This document shows, one piece after another, positions 37,584-51,790 of a DNA stretch of 64,000 nt (position 1 is its first letter; each line of letters begins with the position of its first letter). This DNA comes from Ascidia mentula (taxonomy: Eukaryota; Chordata; Ascidiacea; Phlebobranchia; Ascidiidae): contig OX387199.1 of the NCBI GenBank assembly GCA_947561715.1, forward strand, positions 10,049,001 through 10,113,000. The letters are read 5' to 3'. The notes under the pieces are model-generated. The model did no database searches, was not told where the DNA came from, and was given only the letters and a program-made list of their open reading frames with translations. The translations under genes were made by a program, and so were the position numbers.

Positions 37584-39676
37584 TTTTGCTCCACGATATG
37601 AGATTCGAATCAAAGGTTAAGTAAGCGGTTATAACGCAGCTTGACCGAGATTTCAACGAATGTTGTGATGTAGGTATGTTGCGATGGAATTTATATAGGG
37701 CGTAAAAAGGAAGAAGTTCGCTCTTAATGGGATTGTCGGGCAATAAAGTGAGATTGGCAAGGATTAGGATAATAATTTGGAATACAAAGAGACTTGATTA
37801 TTCAACAATGTTCACAGCTTACCACTACATGAACATAACAGGAAGGAATAAGTTTAATGACAATGTAATCCAACTATAATGGTCTGAAATCATTTGTGAT
37901 GCGAATTTAATTCAATATCACAAAGATTAAAATGCGGGTGCGTTTGGTCGGAATTCAACCAAAAGTACGCTTACACTTTCTCTTATTCAATAATATGATG
38001 CGTTTTGACAATAATGTAAGGTAAACCTCATAAACTTAATGCCACCTCAACAAAATGTCAGGAATGAAAAAATTACTTTCACAAAAAAAACCTTTGTACT
38101 TGGACGAGTTCCGAGTTATTCAAGGCCGCTCTTGTTGTCTGAATAACGAAAAAGAGACAAAATCATTTCCGTATTACGCACAAACGTACTCCTGCTGTCG
38201 TAAAGATTTGGCGACTTTGCTGGCAAAAACGTTTATTTTACATTCGATGCTTCGGTCGGTGTGCAACTGATCTTTCTCACAAACGATGGTGATTAGCACC
38301 ATCGTGCGCCGTAAGAATTTAGATTATTTCAGTCGCTCGTGCAATTTGTTCGTAATTGCGTTTTAGTTTGTGTTACAAATAAGTTTTTTGTGTGCAGACT
38401 ATTCCCGTTTTCGATAGACTAGTAAGTCGATGAACAGAAATTATTGTTCCGCAAATATTTAATTGCTCAAAAATGTGTATCACCAGCTTTTCTGGATTGT
38501 CGAATGGTCATTGCTTATATAATATTGACATAATATTTTAACAAACCGCAAACCAGTCGCTTCTACTGAGATCGTGGTTGCGACAGCATATAACCAAGCA
38601 ACGTACGAATTGTCTTGTTTAGTCCGAGTCGCAATGAGCTCGTTCGCTACTATTTTTCTTGTAATATCCACGTGATAATATTTGCGTTTGCAATACCTAA
38701 GTTTTCCCTTGAAACATTCCGCGGGTAAAATCAATATTTCGCCAACACTTTTCATTCTACCATAGGTAAGCTTGCTTGACAACTTTCCTCGAGTGCCCAT
38801 AGGATTTAGCACTTAGTGTCAGTTTGATCACATGCCAACAGCACAACCCTCGCAGCGGGAGCTGCCCGCACATCTGTATTTCCACTAAAGTAAGTTTGGC
38901 CGGCGGTAAAAGACCAACTTGTATTCCTCTGTCACAATGTAACGTACATACGACGTAACAAAGCGATCAGTGACGCACGGAGGTCCATTTTTGGTTGAAT
39001 AGGAACGGGTGCTTGTGCTGGTGCTAGGTCCAATTTGAGCGTGTTTGGAGGAATTTTTAGTGGATTTAGGGGCTGTTTAAAATCATCAGAGTGTTTGTAA
39101 TACTGGATTAGACATTCTCAGTTGACATTATTTGAATTGTAAAAACACCAAGAAATGCAATTGAAATTTGCAGAGATATGAATCGTGTAGTCTACCTAAT
39201 CATTTGCGTATTTCTGGCAGTGTATGTTTTACTATGCGTAATTAACATAAAACAACAAACTAGCTGATGCAAACCAAGCCTCCCACTACGGCTGTTTTGG
39301 GATATACTGTCGTCATTGTTTCATGGACGTTCGTTTCGTTGTCACGCTAGACGCACAATTGCCATAAAGATATCCCGTCTTTAACCGTTATTGAAACTAA
39401 ACTTTCGTGAAATTACTGGCCATTTAACGAGGGGTACAGAATTTCGGAATCTCCAACAAAACATCATATCGAATTAAATCTTCACATTGAGTTTATTTTA
39501 ATTCGGAACATTTACTCCAATAAAGTCCAAAAAACTGTTGTTTATTCAATAATAGCTCTGACAACAATGCAGAAATACAAAGGTCATTTTGTGACACAAA
39601 CAACAAATAAGAATTACAACAATCAACACAGCACAACAAATATGTAGTTTTGTGTGGATATTTTATTTGAAACCAA
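37584..39676. other. Inter-gene spacer G-H, class 1
   Basis: It is nearly identical to spacer F-G, in line with the shared S768Y of the G and H tails, and has the copy G promoter at 37691-37697. No gene is supported. Confidence 0.7.
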
Positions 39677-42600
39677 TCAATATCCCGAAGCCCGACGACC
39701 CGAAACGCTTGAAAATCCGACAGATCTGGAACGTGACGGGCTACGACCGTTTCGTTGAAATCGATGAGAATAGCAGCCAGAAGCATTGTAAACTGGTTGA
39801 CTTCTGCCAAAACTTGCACATCTGTATGGACTCTTATCTCTTCTCGATTCGCCCAAATTCATCTCCCTCAAGCGAGTTTCACAGCTCGGCGAACGACCAC
39901 GACTGTGGCTACGTTCACGACGCCACGGTGAAGTGCTCCGTGAGTTGTAGTCACGGCCGCGATCACGACAATCATCGTATCCATAATAAACCCGATTGGC
40001 ATTCACGTCGTTGGACCAATGAGAAAGGGCGTCGCTCGCCATTACAATAACACAACGTGACGGCAAATAAACCTTGAGCAAAATAGAAAGATTTAGTGAT
40101 TCGTTTGAATGACAGTATGATAGCATCTTACCATCAGTGAACATGGGTTATTGTCACACGATTGTTGTTGAGTGTGGAAATCCACCGAAGCTTCATTTCT
40201 ACCGTGACCTCCAAACATTTTTTGGTCACTGTCCAAAACAATCTTGAACCTTCAACGCGAAAGGGTGTTATTTACGACGGAACGCGAACTGTGCAAGCTA
40301 TACCCAAACCATATGCATACTCACGTTCCTGATGTTCGTACACCGATTCGATAATTGGGATAACTTTTTGTAGGATGAAAGTTAAACATGAAGACCAGGC
40401 CGGCTCTTTCGAATACAATCACTTTCTCATCATCGTGTTGACGTGTAACAAGTCCCTAAGATCAATTGGATTGTGAAAACGTGCACTGCAAGTGAATACC
40501 AACGGAAACAATAATTATCCTATACCTGAGGGGAACTTAGCCAACCAAATCGTTCTTCCAAACGGTTAATTGCGATATCGAAATTATTGAGGTATTTGTA
40601 TCTCAGCTGCTGGTCATCAGCAAGCTCAAACTGTCTTCTTGCCAGTTGGTAATTGTCTCCATTCTGTAACGATGGAAACTCAACCCAATCTGGATGAGCG
40701 AACTCGTTGCCTACGAAGGGGTTCCTTTTGGTAAACATGTAAAACAACGTTTATGCCAATAAAGTAATTTACCCATAAAATTCAGGTATGATTTTCCACT
40801 GAAGGCATTTGTGATAAGTCTGATCATCTTGTGGAGACTCATTCCTCTGTCCAATCTCGGTGACATTTCCCGCCGGTCCAACATACACTCATTGTCCATA
40901 AGTTGCCTTGCAATCGTCCATTGACAATCCATGCTCTGAACATTAAAATTTATAACATCAGACAATGAATGTTCAAATCTAAAAGTTAAATCGTTAACCT
41001 GTTGGTGGTCTTCTGGGTACGTGATATATCTTTCCCCTGTCCTCCTTTCGGACAGCATTTGACAAATTTCGCTCATTCCCCAGTTTTCATCCGACATTCC
41101 GTTTAATTTCTGAAAACGCGAAACCCGTTAGAGTAGAAAATGACGCTCCTTGATGCTGCCATGATTTTACCTGCATCCATTGACTTGGAATATGCATCGA
41201 TAATCTGTAATCGAAACCGAATCCACCTTGATTGACAGGACGAGTCAAACTTGGAAATTCGGTATACTCCTATACGCAGCAAAAAACACACTCTTTAAAT
41301 CTTTGTTCGATTTTTTGTTGACCAAACAAAGACAAGTCCTACCTCTGCAATGGCTATGATTTTTGGATAGTATCGATGCAAAATTTTGTTTGCAAGCAAT
41401 AGGTAAGCCATTGCTCCAATGTCCATGTGCATTCTGAAATATTGTCGGTAGTTATCAACAGATTGGATGTCTAAAGATCGTCAAAAATTCACAAAATAAA
41501 CGCTTTTTAAGTATTGCAATTGCACTAATAAATACATTTACCAGGTATTTGATTGTGGTAGATCATTGACGTTACTCCATTAAACCGAAAACCGTCGAAT
41601 CCAAAGTTTTCCACGTAATGACGGAGGTTGGAGAGTAAAAATCGAAGAACTTCCCACCTAAACAAGTTTTTACATGCGCCATCACATAGAGATGATTGTA
41701 CGTAAACCATCGCAATGCCCCTTACTTTGTAAAGTCAAACTTTCGCGCGTCATTTTCCCTGAAATCCCGTCTATCAGAACGGAAGAAACACTCATCAGTG
41801 CCATCAAAGCGATCCAAACTTTCCCAGCCATTCTTCGATGCGTGACTGTGCATAACATCCATCATGACGTAAATTCCCATCCCATGTGCGACGTTTATCA
41901 ACTCCCTCAGATCGTCAGGAGTCCCATATCGGCTGCGATCACAACACAAGTGTTTTTGTAAACTAAACGTAATCCTGAACTGAGGCAAAAACTCACAATT
42001 CTATCACTAAAACGTGGACTCACCTTGAGGGGGCAAAAAAGTTGGTAACTTGGTAACCAACGCTCGGATAATAAGGATGCTCCATGATTGCCATGAGAAG
42101 CACGCAGTTGTAGCCTAGATCGCGAATGCGAGGAAGAACATCTGTGGTGAACTGCTTGTAAGAAGATACTTGACAACGATCGGAGCTGATCCCAATGTGA
42201 GCTTCGTAAATGCGCAAACGTTCGGGCTTCGAAATTTGATTGTTTGCAAACTGGAAATAAAGTTTTAATTTGTTTTTCTGTTCGGCTCTCGCTTTTGACA
42301 ACGTGAAGAAAAGCAAACCATATCACGTACTCGTTGACAAGATTTATTTGAAGACGGATTCCAAAAGCGCCATGTAAACGTTGATCCGCATTGGGTCACG
42401 TATTTTGCCCACGGTGAAATTCTTTCCAATATCTGATTGTCTTTCGTTTCAACCACAAGCTGAAATTAAACAATTTTGTTAGGTGTGTTTCTACATCAAT
42501 GTCTGAGAAAAGCAAGCCAACTACCTTCAGTTCGGAGAGATGGTTTATTGGGCATCTACCATCTCGATTTGGTGGCATGAACATTTCCCACTGACCATAT

Positions 42601-43064
42601 CCGATGTCCTTGTACATTATTTTTTCCCAGTTGTCTGAACAAGCATTGTGGCTTAAATACACGAAGAGATTCGATTTGAAGCTACACACTCACTAAAATC
42701 TCCCATTAGGTAGACGGCCCTCGCATTGGGAACCCATTCCCTGCATTGAATTCCTCCCTCTTGTGTGAGAACAACACCGAAAGTTTCGTAACTTCGACTG
42801 AACCGATCCATTCCTTCCTCGCGTTCAATGTCCATCAGCGCCTTTTCAAACATTCCATATCTACAACACCAATATTAGTTTTATTATTTATAGTTACTTG
42901 ACCAACCTTCAGATTTAATTACAACGGTTTTGTATTTTACTGTCTTTTATTTACCTAAGTCTAATATCCTTTTCAAAGCTTCTTAATCTTGGGTCATTTG
43001 CAAACAAGCTTTCGATTTCGGGAACTCCCCATTGTTGAAGATTGTCGTGACCTGAGAATTCCAT
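39677..43064 (-). CDS. Branching-enzyme-like pseudoenzyme with RS tail, copy H (most diverged complete copy)
   Basis: The copy is full length at 3388 bp. Its length differences (-3 in intron 12, +6 in intron 13, -6 in intron 7) are all intronic. It has more replacements than the other copies: P347S (making VTSM, as in active family members), G368R, T395A, I432K and Y629F. Even so, the nucleophile position stays Asn (41579-41581) and region IV stays EDHQQ. The tail has S768Y as in copy G. TATA is at 43172-43178 and AATAAA at 39662-39667. The 3' end is class 1 and the 5' side mostly class 2. Confidence 0.86.
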
Positions 43065-45159
43065 TTTTGCTCCACGATATGAGATTCGAATCAAAGGTTA
43101 AGTAAGCGGTTATAACGCAGCTTGACCGAGATTTCAACGAATGTTGTGATGTAGGTATGTTGCGATGGAATTTATATAGGGCGTAAAAAGGAAGAAGTTC
43201 GCTCTTAATGGGATTGTCGGGCAATAAAGTGAGATTGGCAAGGATTAGGATAATAATTTTCAATACAAAGAGACTTGATTATTCAACAATATTCACAGCT
43301 TACCACTACATGAACATAACAGGAAGGAATAAGTTTAAATGACAATGTAATCCATCTATAATGGTCCGAAATCATTTGTGATGCGAGTTTAATTCAATAT
43401 CACAAAGATTAAAATGGGGATAATGCGTTTGGTCGGAATTCAAACAAAAGTACGCTTACACTTTCTCTTATTCAATAATATGATGCGTTTTGACAATAAT
43501 GTAAGGTAAACCTCATAAACTTAATGTCACCTCAACAAAATTTCAGGAATGAAAAAACTACTTTCACAAAACAAACCTTTGTACTTGGACGAGTTCCGAG
43601 TTATTCAAGGCCGCTCTTGTTGTCTGAATAACGAAAAAGTGACAAAATCATTTCCGTATTACGCACAAACGTACTCCTTCTGTCGTAAAGATTTGGCGAC
43701 TTTGCTGGCAAAAACGTTTATTTTACATTCGATGCTTCGGTCGGTGTGCAACTGATCTTTCTCGCAAACGATGGTGATTAGCGCCATCGTGCGCCGTAAG
43801 AATTTAGATTATTTCAGTCGCTCGTGCAATTTGTTCGTAATTGCGTTTTAGTTTGTGTTACAAATAAGCTTTTTGTGTGCAGACTATTCCTGTTTTCGAT
43901 AGACTGGTAAGTCGATGAACAGAAATTATTGTTCCGCAAATATTTAAATATTCAAAAATGTGTATCATCAGCTTTTCTGGATTGTCGAATAGTCATTGCT
44001 TATATAATATTGATATAATATTTTGACAAACCGCAAACCAGTCGCTTCTACTGAGATCGTGGTTGCGACAGCATATAACCAAGCAACGTACGAATTTGTC
44101 TTTTTCAGTCCGAGTCGAAATGAGCTCGTTCGCTACTATTTTTCTTGTAATATCCACGTTATAATATTTGCGTTTGCAATACCTAAGTTTTCCCTTGAAA
44201 CATTCCGCGGGTAAAATCAATATTTCGCAAACACTTTTCATTCTACCATAGGTAAGCTTGCTTGACAACTTTCCTCGAGTGCCCATAGGATTTAGCACTT
44301 AGTGTCAGTTTGATCACATACCAACAGCACAACCCTCGCAGCGGGAGCTGCCCGCACATCTGTATTTCCACTAAAATAAGTTTGGCCGGCGGTAAAAGAC
44401 CAACTTGTATTCCTCTGTCACAATGTAACGTACATACGACGTAACAAAGCGATCAGTGACGCACGGAGGTCCATTTTTGGTTGAATAGGAACGGGTGCAT
44501 GTGCTGGTGCTACGTCCAACTTGAGCGTGTTTGAAGGAATTTTTAGTGGATTTAGGGGGGGTTTCAAATCATCAGAGTGTTTGTAATACAGGATTAGACA
44601 TTCTCAGTTGACATTATTTGGGTTGTAAAAACACCAAGAAATGCAATTGAAATTTGCAGAGATATGAATCGTGTAGTCTACCTAATCATTTGCGTATTTC
44701 TGGCAGTGTATGTTTTACTATGCGTAATTAACATAAAACAACAAACTAGCTGATGCAAACCAAGCCTTCCACTACGGCTGTTTTGGGAAATACTGTCGTC
44801 ATTGTTTCATGGACGTTCGCTTCGTTGTCACGCTAGACGCACAATTGCCATAAAGGTATCCCGTCTTTAACCGTTATTGAAACTAAACTTTCGTAAAATT
44901 ACTGGCCATTTAACCAGGGGTACAGGATTTCGGAATCTCCAACAAAACATATCGAAATAAATCTTCACATTGAGTTTATTTTAATTCGTAACATTTACAC
45001 CAATAAAGTCCAATAAACTTTTGTTCATTCAATGATAGCTCTGACAACAATGCAGAAAGACAAAGGTCATTTTGTGACACAAACAACAAATAAGAATTAC
45101 ATCAATCAACACAGCACAACAAATATGTAGTTTCGTGTGGATATTTTATTTGAAACCAA
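43065..45159. other. Inter-gene spacer H-I, class 2
   Basis: It has the copy H promoter at 43172-43178. An extra A in GTTTAAATGAC (about 43334) and GGGGATAATGCG (about 43417) mark this unit as somewhat diverged. No gene is supported. Confidence 0.7.
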
Positions 45160-46584
45160 TCAATATCCCGAAGCTCGACGACCAGAAACGCCTGAAAATC
45201 CAACAGATCTGGAACGTGACGGGCTACGCCCGTTTTGTTGAAATCGATGAGAAGAGCAGCCAGAAGCATTGTAAACTGGTTGACTTCTACCAAAACTTGC
45301 ACATCTGTATGGACTCTTATCTCTTCTCGATTCGCCCAAATTCATCTCCCTCAAGCGAGTTTCACAGCTCGGCGAACGACCACGACTGTGGCTACGTTCA
45401 CGACGCCACGGTGAAGTGCTCCGAGAGTTGTAGTCAAGGCCGCGATCACGACAATCATCGTATCCATAATAAACCCGATTGGCATTCACGTCGTTGGACC
45501 AATGAGAAAGGGCGTCGCTCGCCATTACAATAACACAACGTGACGGCAAATAAACCTTGAGCAAAATAGAAAGATTTAGTGATTCGTTTGAATGACAGTA
45601 TGATAGCATCTTACCATCAGTGAACATGGGTTATTGTCACACGATTGTTGTTGAGTGTGGAAATCCACCGAAGCTTCATTTCTACCGTGACCTCCAAACA
45701 TTTTTTGGTCACTGTCCAAAACAATCTTGTACCTTCAACGCGAAAGGGTGTTATTTACGACGGAACGCGAACTGTGCAAGGTATACCCAAACCATACTCA
45801 CGTTCCTGATGTTCGTACACCGATTCGATAATTGGGATAACTTTTTGTAGGATGAAAGTTAAACATGAAGACCAGGCCGGCTCTTTCGAATACAATCACT
45901 TTCTCATCATCGTGTTGACGTGTAACAAGTCCCTAAGATCAATTGGATTGTGAAAACGTGCACTGCAAGTGAATACCAACGGAAACAATAATTATCCTAT
46001 ACCTGAGGGGAACTTAGCCAACCAAATCGTTCTTCCAAACGGTTAATTGCGATATCGAAATTATTGAGGTATTTGTATCTCAGCTGCTGGTCATCAGCAA
46101 GCTCAAACTGTCTTCTTGCCAGTTGGTAATTGTCTCCATTCTGTAACGATGGAAACTCAACCCAATCTGGATGAGCGAACTCGTTGCCTACGAAAGGGTT
46201 CCTTTTGGTAAACATGTAAAAAAACGTTTACGCCAATAAAGTAATTTACCCATAAAATTCAGGTATGATTTTCCACTGAAGGCATTTGTGATAAATCTGA
46301 TCATCTTGTGGAGACTCATTCCTCTGTCCAATCTCGGTGACATTTCCCGCCGGTCCAACATGCACTCATTGTCCATAAGTTGCCTTGCAATCGTCCATTG
46401 ACAATCCATGCTCTGAACATTAAAATTTATAACATCAGACAATGAATGTTCAAATCTAAAAGTTAAATCGTTAACCTGTTGGTGGTCTTCTGGGTACGTG
46501 ATATATCTTTCCCCTGTCCTCCGTTCGGACAACATTTGACAAATTTCGCTCATTCCCCAGTTTTCATCCGACATTCCGTTTAAT
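45160..46584 (-). pseudogene. 3' remnant of the branching-enzyme-like gene, copy I (exons 1-9 and promoter deleted)
   Basis: Only exons 10-15 remain. Sequence matches other copies up to GTTTAAT at 46578-46584 in exon 10, then jumps to the spacer sequence that normally lies about 2.24 kb further on. Both original sites carry the same 7-bp GTTTAAT (in copy B at 5923-5929 and 8161-8167), so the deletion has a microhomology junction. The start codon, CBM48 module, GH13 regions I-III and TATA box are lost. The remaining exons are open, with one RS-tail change (DRGRDY to DRGLDY). It should not be expressed as a normal protein. Confidence 0.9.
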
Positions 46585-48402
46585 GACAATGTAATCCAAC
46601 TATAATGGTCTGAAATCATTTGTGATGCGAATTTAATTCAATATCACAAAGATCAAAATGGGGGTGATGCGTTTGGTCGGAATTCAAACAAAAGTACGCT
46701 TACACTTTCTCTAATTCAATAATATGATGCGTTTTGACAATAATGTAAGGTAAACCTCATAAACTTAATGCCACCTCAACAAAATGTCAGGAATGAAAAA
46801 ATTACTTCACAAAAAAAAACCTTTGTACTTGGACGAGTTCCGAGTTATTCAAGGCCGCTCTTGTTGTCTGAATAACGAAAAGTGACAAAATCATTTCCGT
46901 ATTACGCACAAACGTACTCCTGCTGTCGTAAAGATTTGGCGACTTTGCTGGCAAAAACGTTTATTTTACATTCGATGCTTCGGTCGGTGTGCAACTGACC
47001 ATTCTCACAAACGATGGTGATTAGCGCCATCGTGCGCCGTAAGAATTTAGATTATTTCAGTCGCTCGTGCAATTTGTTCGTAATTGCGTTTTAGTTTGTG
47101 TTACAAACAAGTTTTTTGTGTGCAGACTATTCCCGTTTTCGATAGACTAGTAAGTCGATGAACAGAAACTATTGTTCCGCAAATATGTAAATATTCAAAA
47201 ATGTGTATCATCAGCTTTTCTGGATTGTCGAATAGTCATTGCTTATATAATATTGATATAATATTTTAACAAACCGCAAACCAGTCGCTTCTACTGAGAT
47301 CGTGGTTGCGACAGCATATAACCAAGCAACGTACGAATTTGTCTTTTTTAGTCCGAGTCGCAATGAGCTCGTTCGCTACTATTTTTCTTGTAATATCCAC
47401 GTTATAATATTTGCGTTTGCAATACCTAAGTTTTCCCTTGAAACATTCCGCGGGTAAAATCAATATTTCGCAAACACTTTTCATTCTACCATAGGTAAGC
47501 TTGCTTGACAACTTTCCTCGAGTGCCCATAGGATTTGGCACTTAGTGTCAGTTTGATCACATGCCAACAGCACAACCCTCGCAGCGGGAGCTGCCCGCAC
47601 ATCTGTATTTCCACTAAAGTAAGTTTGGCCGGCGGTAAAAGACCAACTTGTATTCCTCTGTCACAATGTAACGTACATACGACGTAACAAAGCAATCAGT
47701 GACGCACGGAGGTCCATTTTTGGTTGAATAGGAACGGGTGCATGTGCTGGTGCTACGTCCAACTTGAGCGTGTTTGAAGGAATTTTTAGTGGATTTAGGG
47801 GGGGTTTCAAATCATCAGAGTGTTTGTAATACCGGATTAGACATTCTCAGTTGACATTATTTGGGTTGTAAAAACACCAAGAAATGCAATTGAAATTTGC
47901 AGAGATATGAATCGTGTAGTCTACCTAATCATTTGCGTATTTCTGGCAGTGTATGTTTTACTATGCGTAATTAACATAAAACAACAAACTAGCTGATGCA
48001 AACCAAGCCTTCCACTGCGGCTGTTTTGGGATATACTGTCGTCATTGTTTCATGGACGTTCGCTTCGTTGTCACGCTAGACGCACAATTGCCATAAAGGT
48101 ATCCCGTCTTTAACCGTTATTGAAACTAAACTTTCGTAAAATTACTGGCCATTTAACCAGGGGTACAGGATTTCGGAATCTCCAACAAAACATATTCAAA
48201 TAAATCTTCACATTGAGTTTATTTTAATTCGTAACATTTACACCAATAGAGTCCAATAAACTTTTGTTTATTCAATAATAGCTCTGACAACAATGCAGAA
48301 AGACAAAGGTCATTTTGTGACACAAACAACAAATAAGAATTACAACAATCAACACAGCACAACAAATATGTAGTTTCGTGTGGATATTTTATTTGAAACC
48401 AA
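46585..48402. other. Inter-gene spacer I-J, shortened by the copy I deletion
   Basis: The left end begins at GACAATG directly after the deletion junction, so the TATA region of copy I is missing. The remainder is ordinary spacer. Part of the left half is unlike both neighbours (GGGGGTGATGCG near 46660, shared with the H-I unit). Confidence 0.75.
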
Positions 48403-51400
48403 TCAATATCCCGAAGCTCGACGACCAGAAACGCCTGAAAATCCAACAGATCTGGAACGTGACGGGCTACGCCCGTTTTGTTGAAATCGATGAGAAGAGC
48501 AGCCAGAAGCATTGTAAACTGGTTGACTTCTACCAAAACTTGCACATCTGTATGGACTCTTATCTCTTCTCGATTCGCCCAAATTCATCTCCCTCAAGCG
48601 AGTTTCACAGCTCGGCGAACGACCACGACTGTGCCTACGTTCACGACGCCACGGTGAAGTGCTCCGCGAGTTGTAGTCACGGCCGCGATCACGACAATCA
48701 TCGTATCCATAATAAACCCGATTGGCATTCACGTCGTTGGACCAATGAGAAAGGGCGTCGCTCGCCATTACAATAACACAACGTGACGGCAAATAAACCT
48801 TGAGCAAAATAGAAAGATGTAGTGATTCGTTTGAATGACAGTATGATAGCATCTTACCATCAGTGAACATGGGTTATTGTCACACGATTGTTGTTGAGTG
48901 TGGAAATCCACCGAAGCTTCATTTCTACCGTGACCTCCAAACATTTTTTGGTCACTGTCCAAAACAATCTTGTACCTTCAACGCGAAAGGGTGTTATTTA
49001 CGACGGAACGCGAACTGTGCAAGGTATACCCAAACCATACTCACGTTCCTGATGTTCGTACACCGATTCGATAATTGGGATAACTTTTTGTAGGATGAAA
49101 GTTAAACATGAAGACCAGGCCGGCTCTTTCGAATACAACCACTTTCTCATCATCGTGTTGACGTGTAACAAGTCCCTAAGATCAATTGGATTGTGAAAAC
49201 GTGCACTGCAAGTGAATACCAACGGAAACAATAATTATCCTATACCTGAGGGGAACTTAGCCAACCAAATCGTTCTTCCAAACGGTTAATTGCGATATCG
49301 AAATTATTGAGGTATTTGTATCTCAGCTGCTGGTCATCAGCAAGCTCAAACTGTCTTCTTGCCAGTTGGTAATTGTCTCCATTCTGTAACGATGGAAACT
49401 CAACCCAATCTGGATGAGCGAACTCGTTGCCTACGAAAGGGTTCCTTTTGGTAAACATGTAAAAAAACGTTTACGCCAATAAAGTAATTTACCCATAAAA
49501 TTCAGGTATGATTTTCCACTGAAGGCATTTGTGATAAGTCTGATCATCTTGTGGAGACTCATTCCTCTGTCCAATCTCGGTGACATTTCCCGCCGGTCCA
49601 ACATGCACTCATTGTCCATAAGTTGCCTTGCAATCGTCCATTGACAATCCATGCTCTGAACATTAAAATTTATAACATCAGACAATGAATGTTCAAATCT
49701 AAAAGTTAAATCGTTAACCTGTTGGTGGTCTTCTGGGTACGTGATATATCTTTCCCCTGTCCTCCGTTCGGACAACATTTGACAAATTTCGCTCATTCCC
49801 CAGTTTTCATCCGACATTCCGTTTAATATCTGAAAACGCGAAACCCGTTAGAGTAGAAAATGACGCTCCTTGATGCTGCCATGATTTTACCTGCATCCAT
49901 TGACTTGGAATATGCATCGATAATCTGTAATCGAAACCGAATCCACCTTGATTGACAGGACGAGTCAAACTTGGAAATTCGGTATACTCCTATACGCAGC
50001 AAAAAACACACTCTTTAAATCTTTGTTCGATTTTTTGTTGACCAAACAAAGACAAGTCCTACCTCTGCAATGGTTATGATTTTTGGATAGTATCGATGCA
50101 AAATTTTGTTTGCAAGCAATAGGTAAGCCATTGCTCCAATGTCCATGTGCATTCCGAAGTATTGTCGGTAGTTATCAACAGATTGGATGTCTAAAGATCA
50201 TTAAAAATTTACAAAACAAACGCTTTTTAAGTATTGCAATTGCACTAATACTGATAAGTACATTTACCAGGAATTTGATTGTGGTAGATCATTGGCGTTA
50301 CTCCATTAAACCGAAAACCGTCGAATCCAAAGTTTTCCACGTAATGACGGAGGTTGGACAGTAAAAATCGAAGAACTTCCCACCTAAACAAGTTTTTACA
50401 TGCGCCATCACACAGAGATGATTGTACGTAAACCATCGCAATGCCCCTTACTTTGTAAAGTCAAACTTTCGCGCGTCATTTTCACTGAAATCCCGTCTAT
50501 CAGAACGGAAGAAACACTCATCAGTGCCATCAAAGCGATCTAAACTTTCCCAGCCATTCTTCGATGCGTGACTGTGCATAACATCCATCATGACGTAAAT
50601 TCCCATCCCATGTGCGACGTTTATCAACTCCCTCAGATCGTCAGGAGTCCCATATCGGCTGCGATCATGACACAAGTGTTTTTGTAAACTACACGTAATC
50701 CTGAACTGAGGCAAAAACTCACAATTCTATCACTAAAACGTGGACTCACCTTGAGGGCGCAAAAAAGTTGGTAACTTGGTAACCAACGCTCGGATAATAA
50801 GGATGCTCCATAATTGCCATGAGAAGCACGCAGTTGTAGCCTAGATCGCGAATGCGAGGAAGAACATCTGTGGTGAACTGCTTGTAAGAAGATACTTGAC
50901 AACGATCGGAGCTGATCCCAATGTGAGCTTCGTAAATGCGCAAACGTTCGGGCTTCGAAATTTGATTGTTTGCAAACTGGAAATAAAGTTTTAATTTGTT
51001 TTTCTGTTCGGCTCTCGCTTTTGACAACGTGAAGAAAAGCAAACCATATCACGTACTCGTTGACAAGATTTATTTGATGACGGATTCCAAAAGCGCCATG
51101 TAAACGTTGATCCGCACTGGGTCACGTATTTTGCCCACGGTGAAATTCTTTCCAATATCTGATTGTCTTTCGTTTCAACCACAAGCTGAAATTAAACAAT
51201 TTTGTTATTTGTGTTTCTACATCAATGTCTGAGTAAAGCAAGCCATCTACCTTCAGTTCGGATAGATGGTTTATTGGGCATCTACCATCTCGATTTGGTG
51301 GCATGAACATTTCCCACTGACCATATCCGATGTCCTTGTACATTATTTTTTCCCAGTTGTCTGAACAAGCATTGTGGCTTAAATACACGAAGAGATTCGA

Positions 51401-51790
51401 TTTGAAGCTACACACTCACTAAAATCTCCCATTAGGTAGACGGCCCTCGCATTGGGAACCCATTCCCTGCATTGAATTCCTCCCTCTTGTGTGAGAACAA
51501 CACCGAAAGTTTCGTAACTTCGACTGAACCGATCCATTCCTTCCTCGCGTTCAATGTCCATCAGCGCCTTTTCAAACATTCCATATCTACAACACCAATA
51601 TTAGTTTTATTATTTATAGTTACTTGACCAACCTTCAGATTTAATTACAACGGTTTTGTGTTTTACTGTCTTTTATTTACCTAAGTCTAATATCCTTTTC
51701 AAAGCTTCTTAATCTTGGGTCATTTGCAAACAAGCTTTCGATTTCGGGAACTCCCCATTGTTGAAGATTGTCGTGACCTGAGAACTCCAT
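48403..51790 (-). CDS. Branching-enzyme-like pseudoenzyme with RS tail, copy J (class 2)
   Basis: The copy is full length at 3388 bp with an intact frame. It carries R306S, I597V and S722R (RRERRHSRG) in the tail. The Asn nucleophile replacement is at 50305-50307. TATA is at 51898-51904 and AATAAA at 48388-48393. Its upstream neighbour on the array is the intact copy K unit; its downstream spacer belongs to the truncated unit I. Confidence 0.88.
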
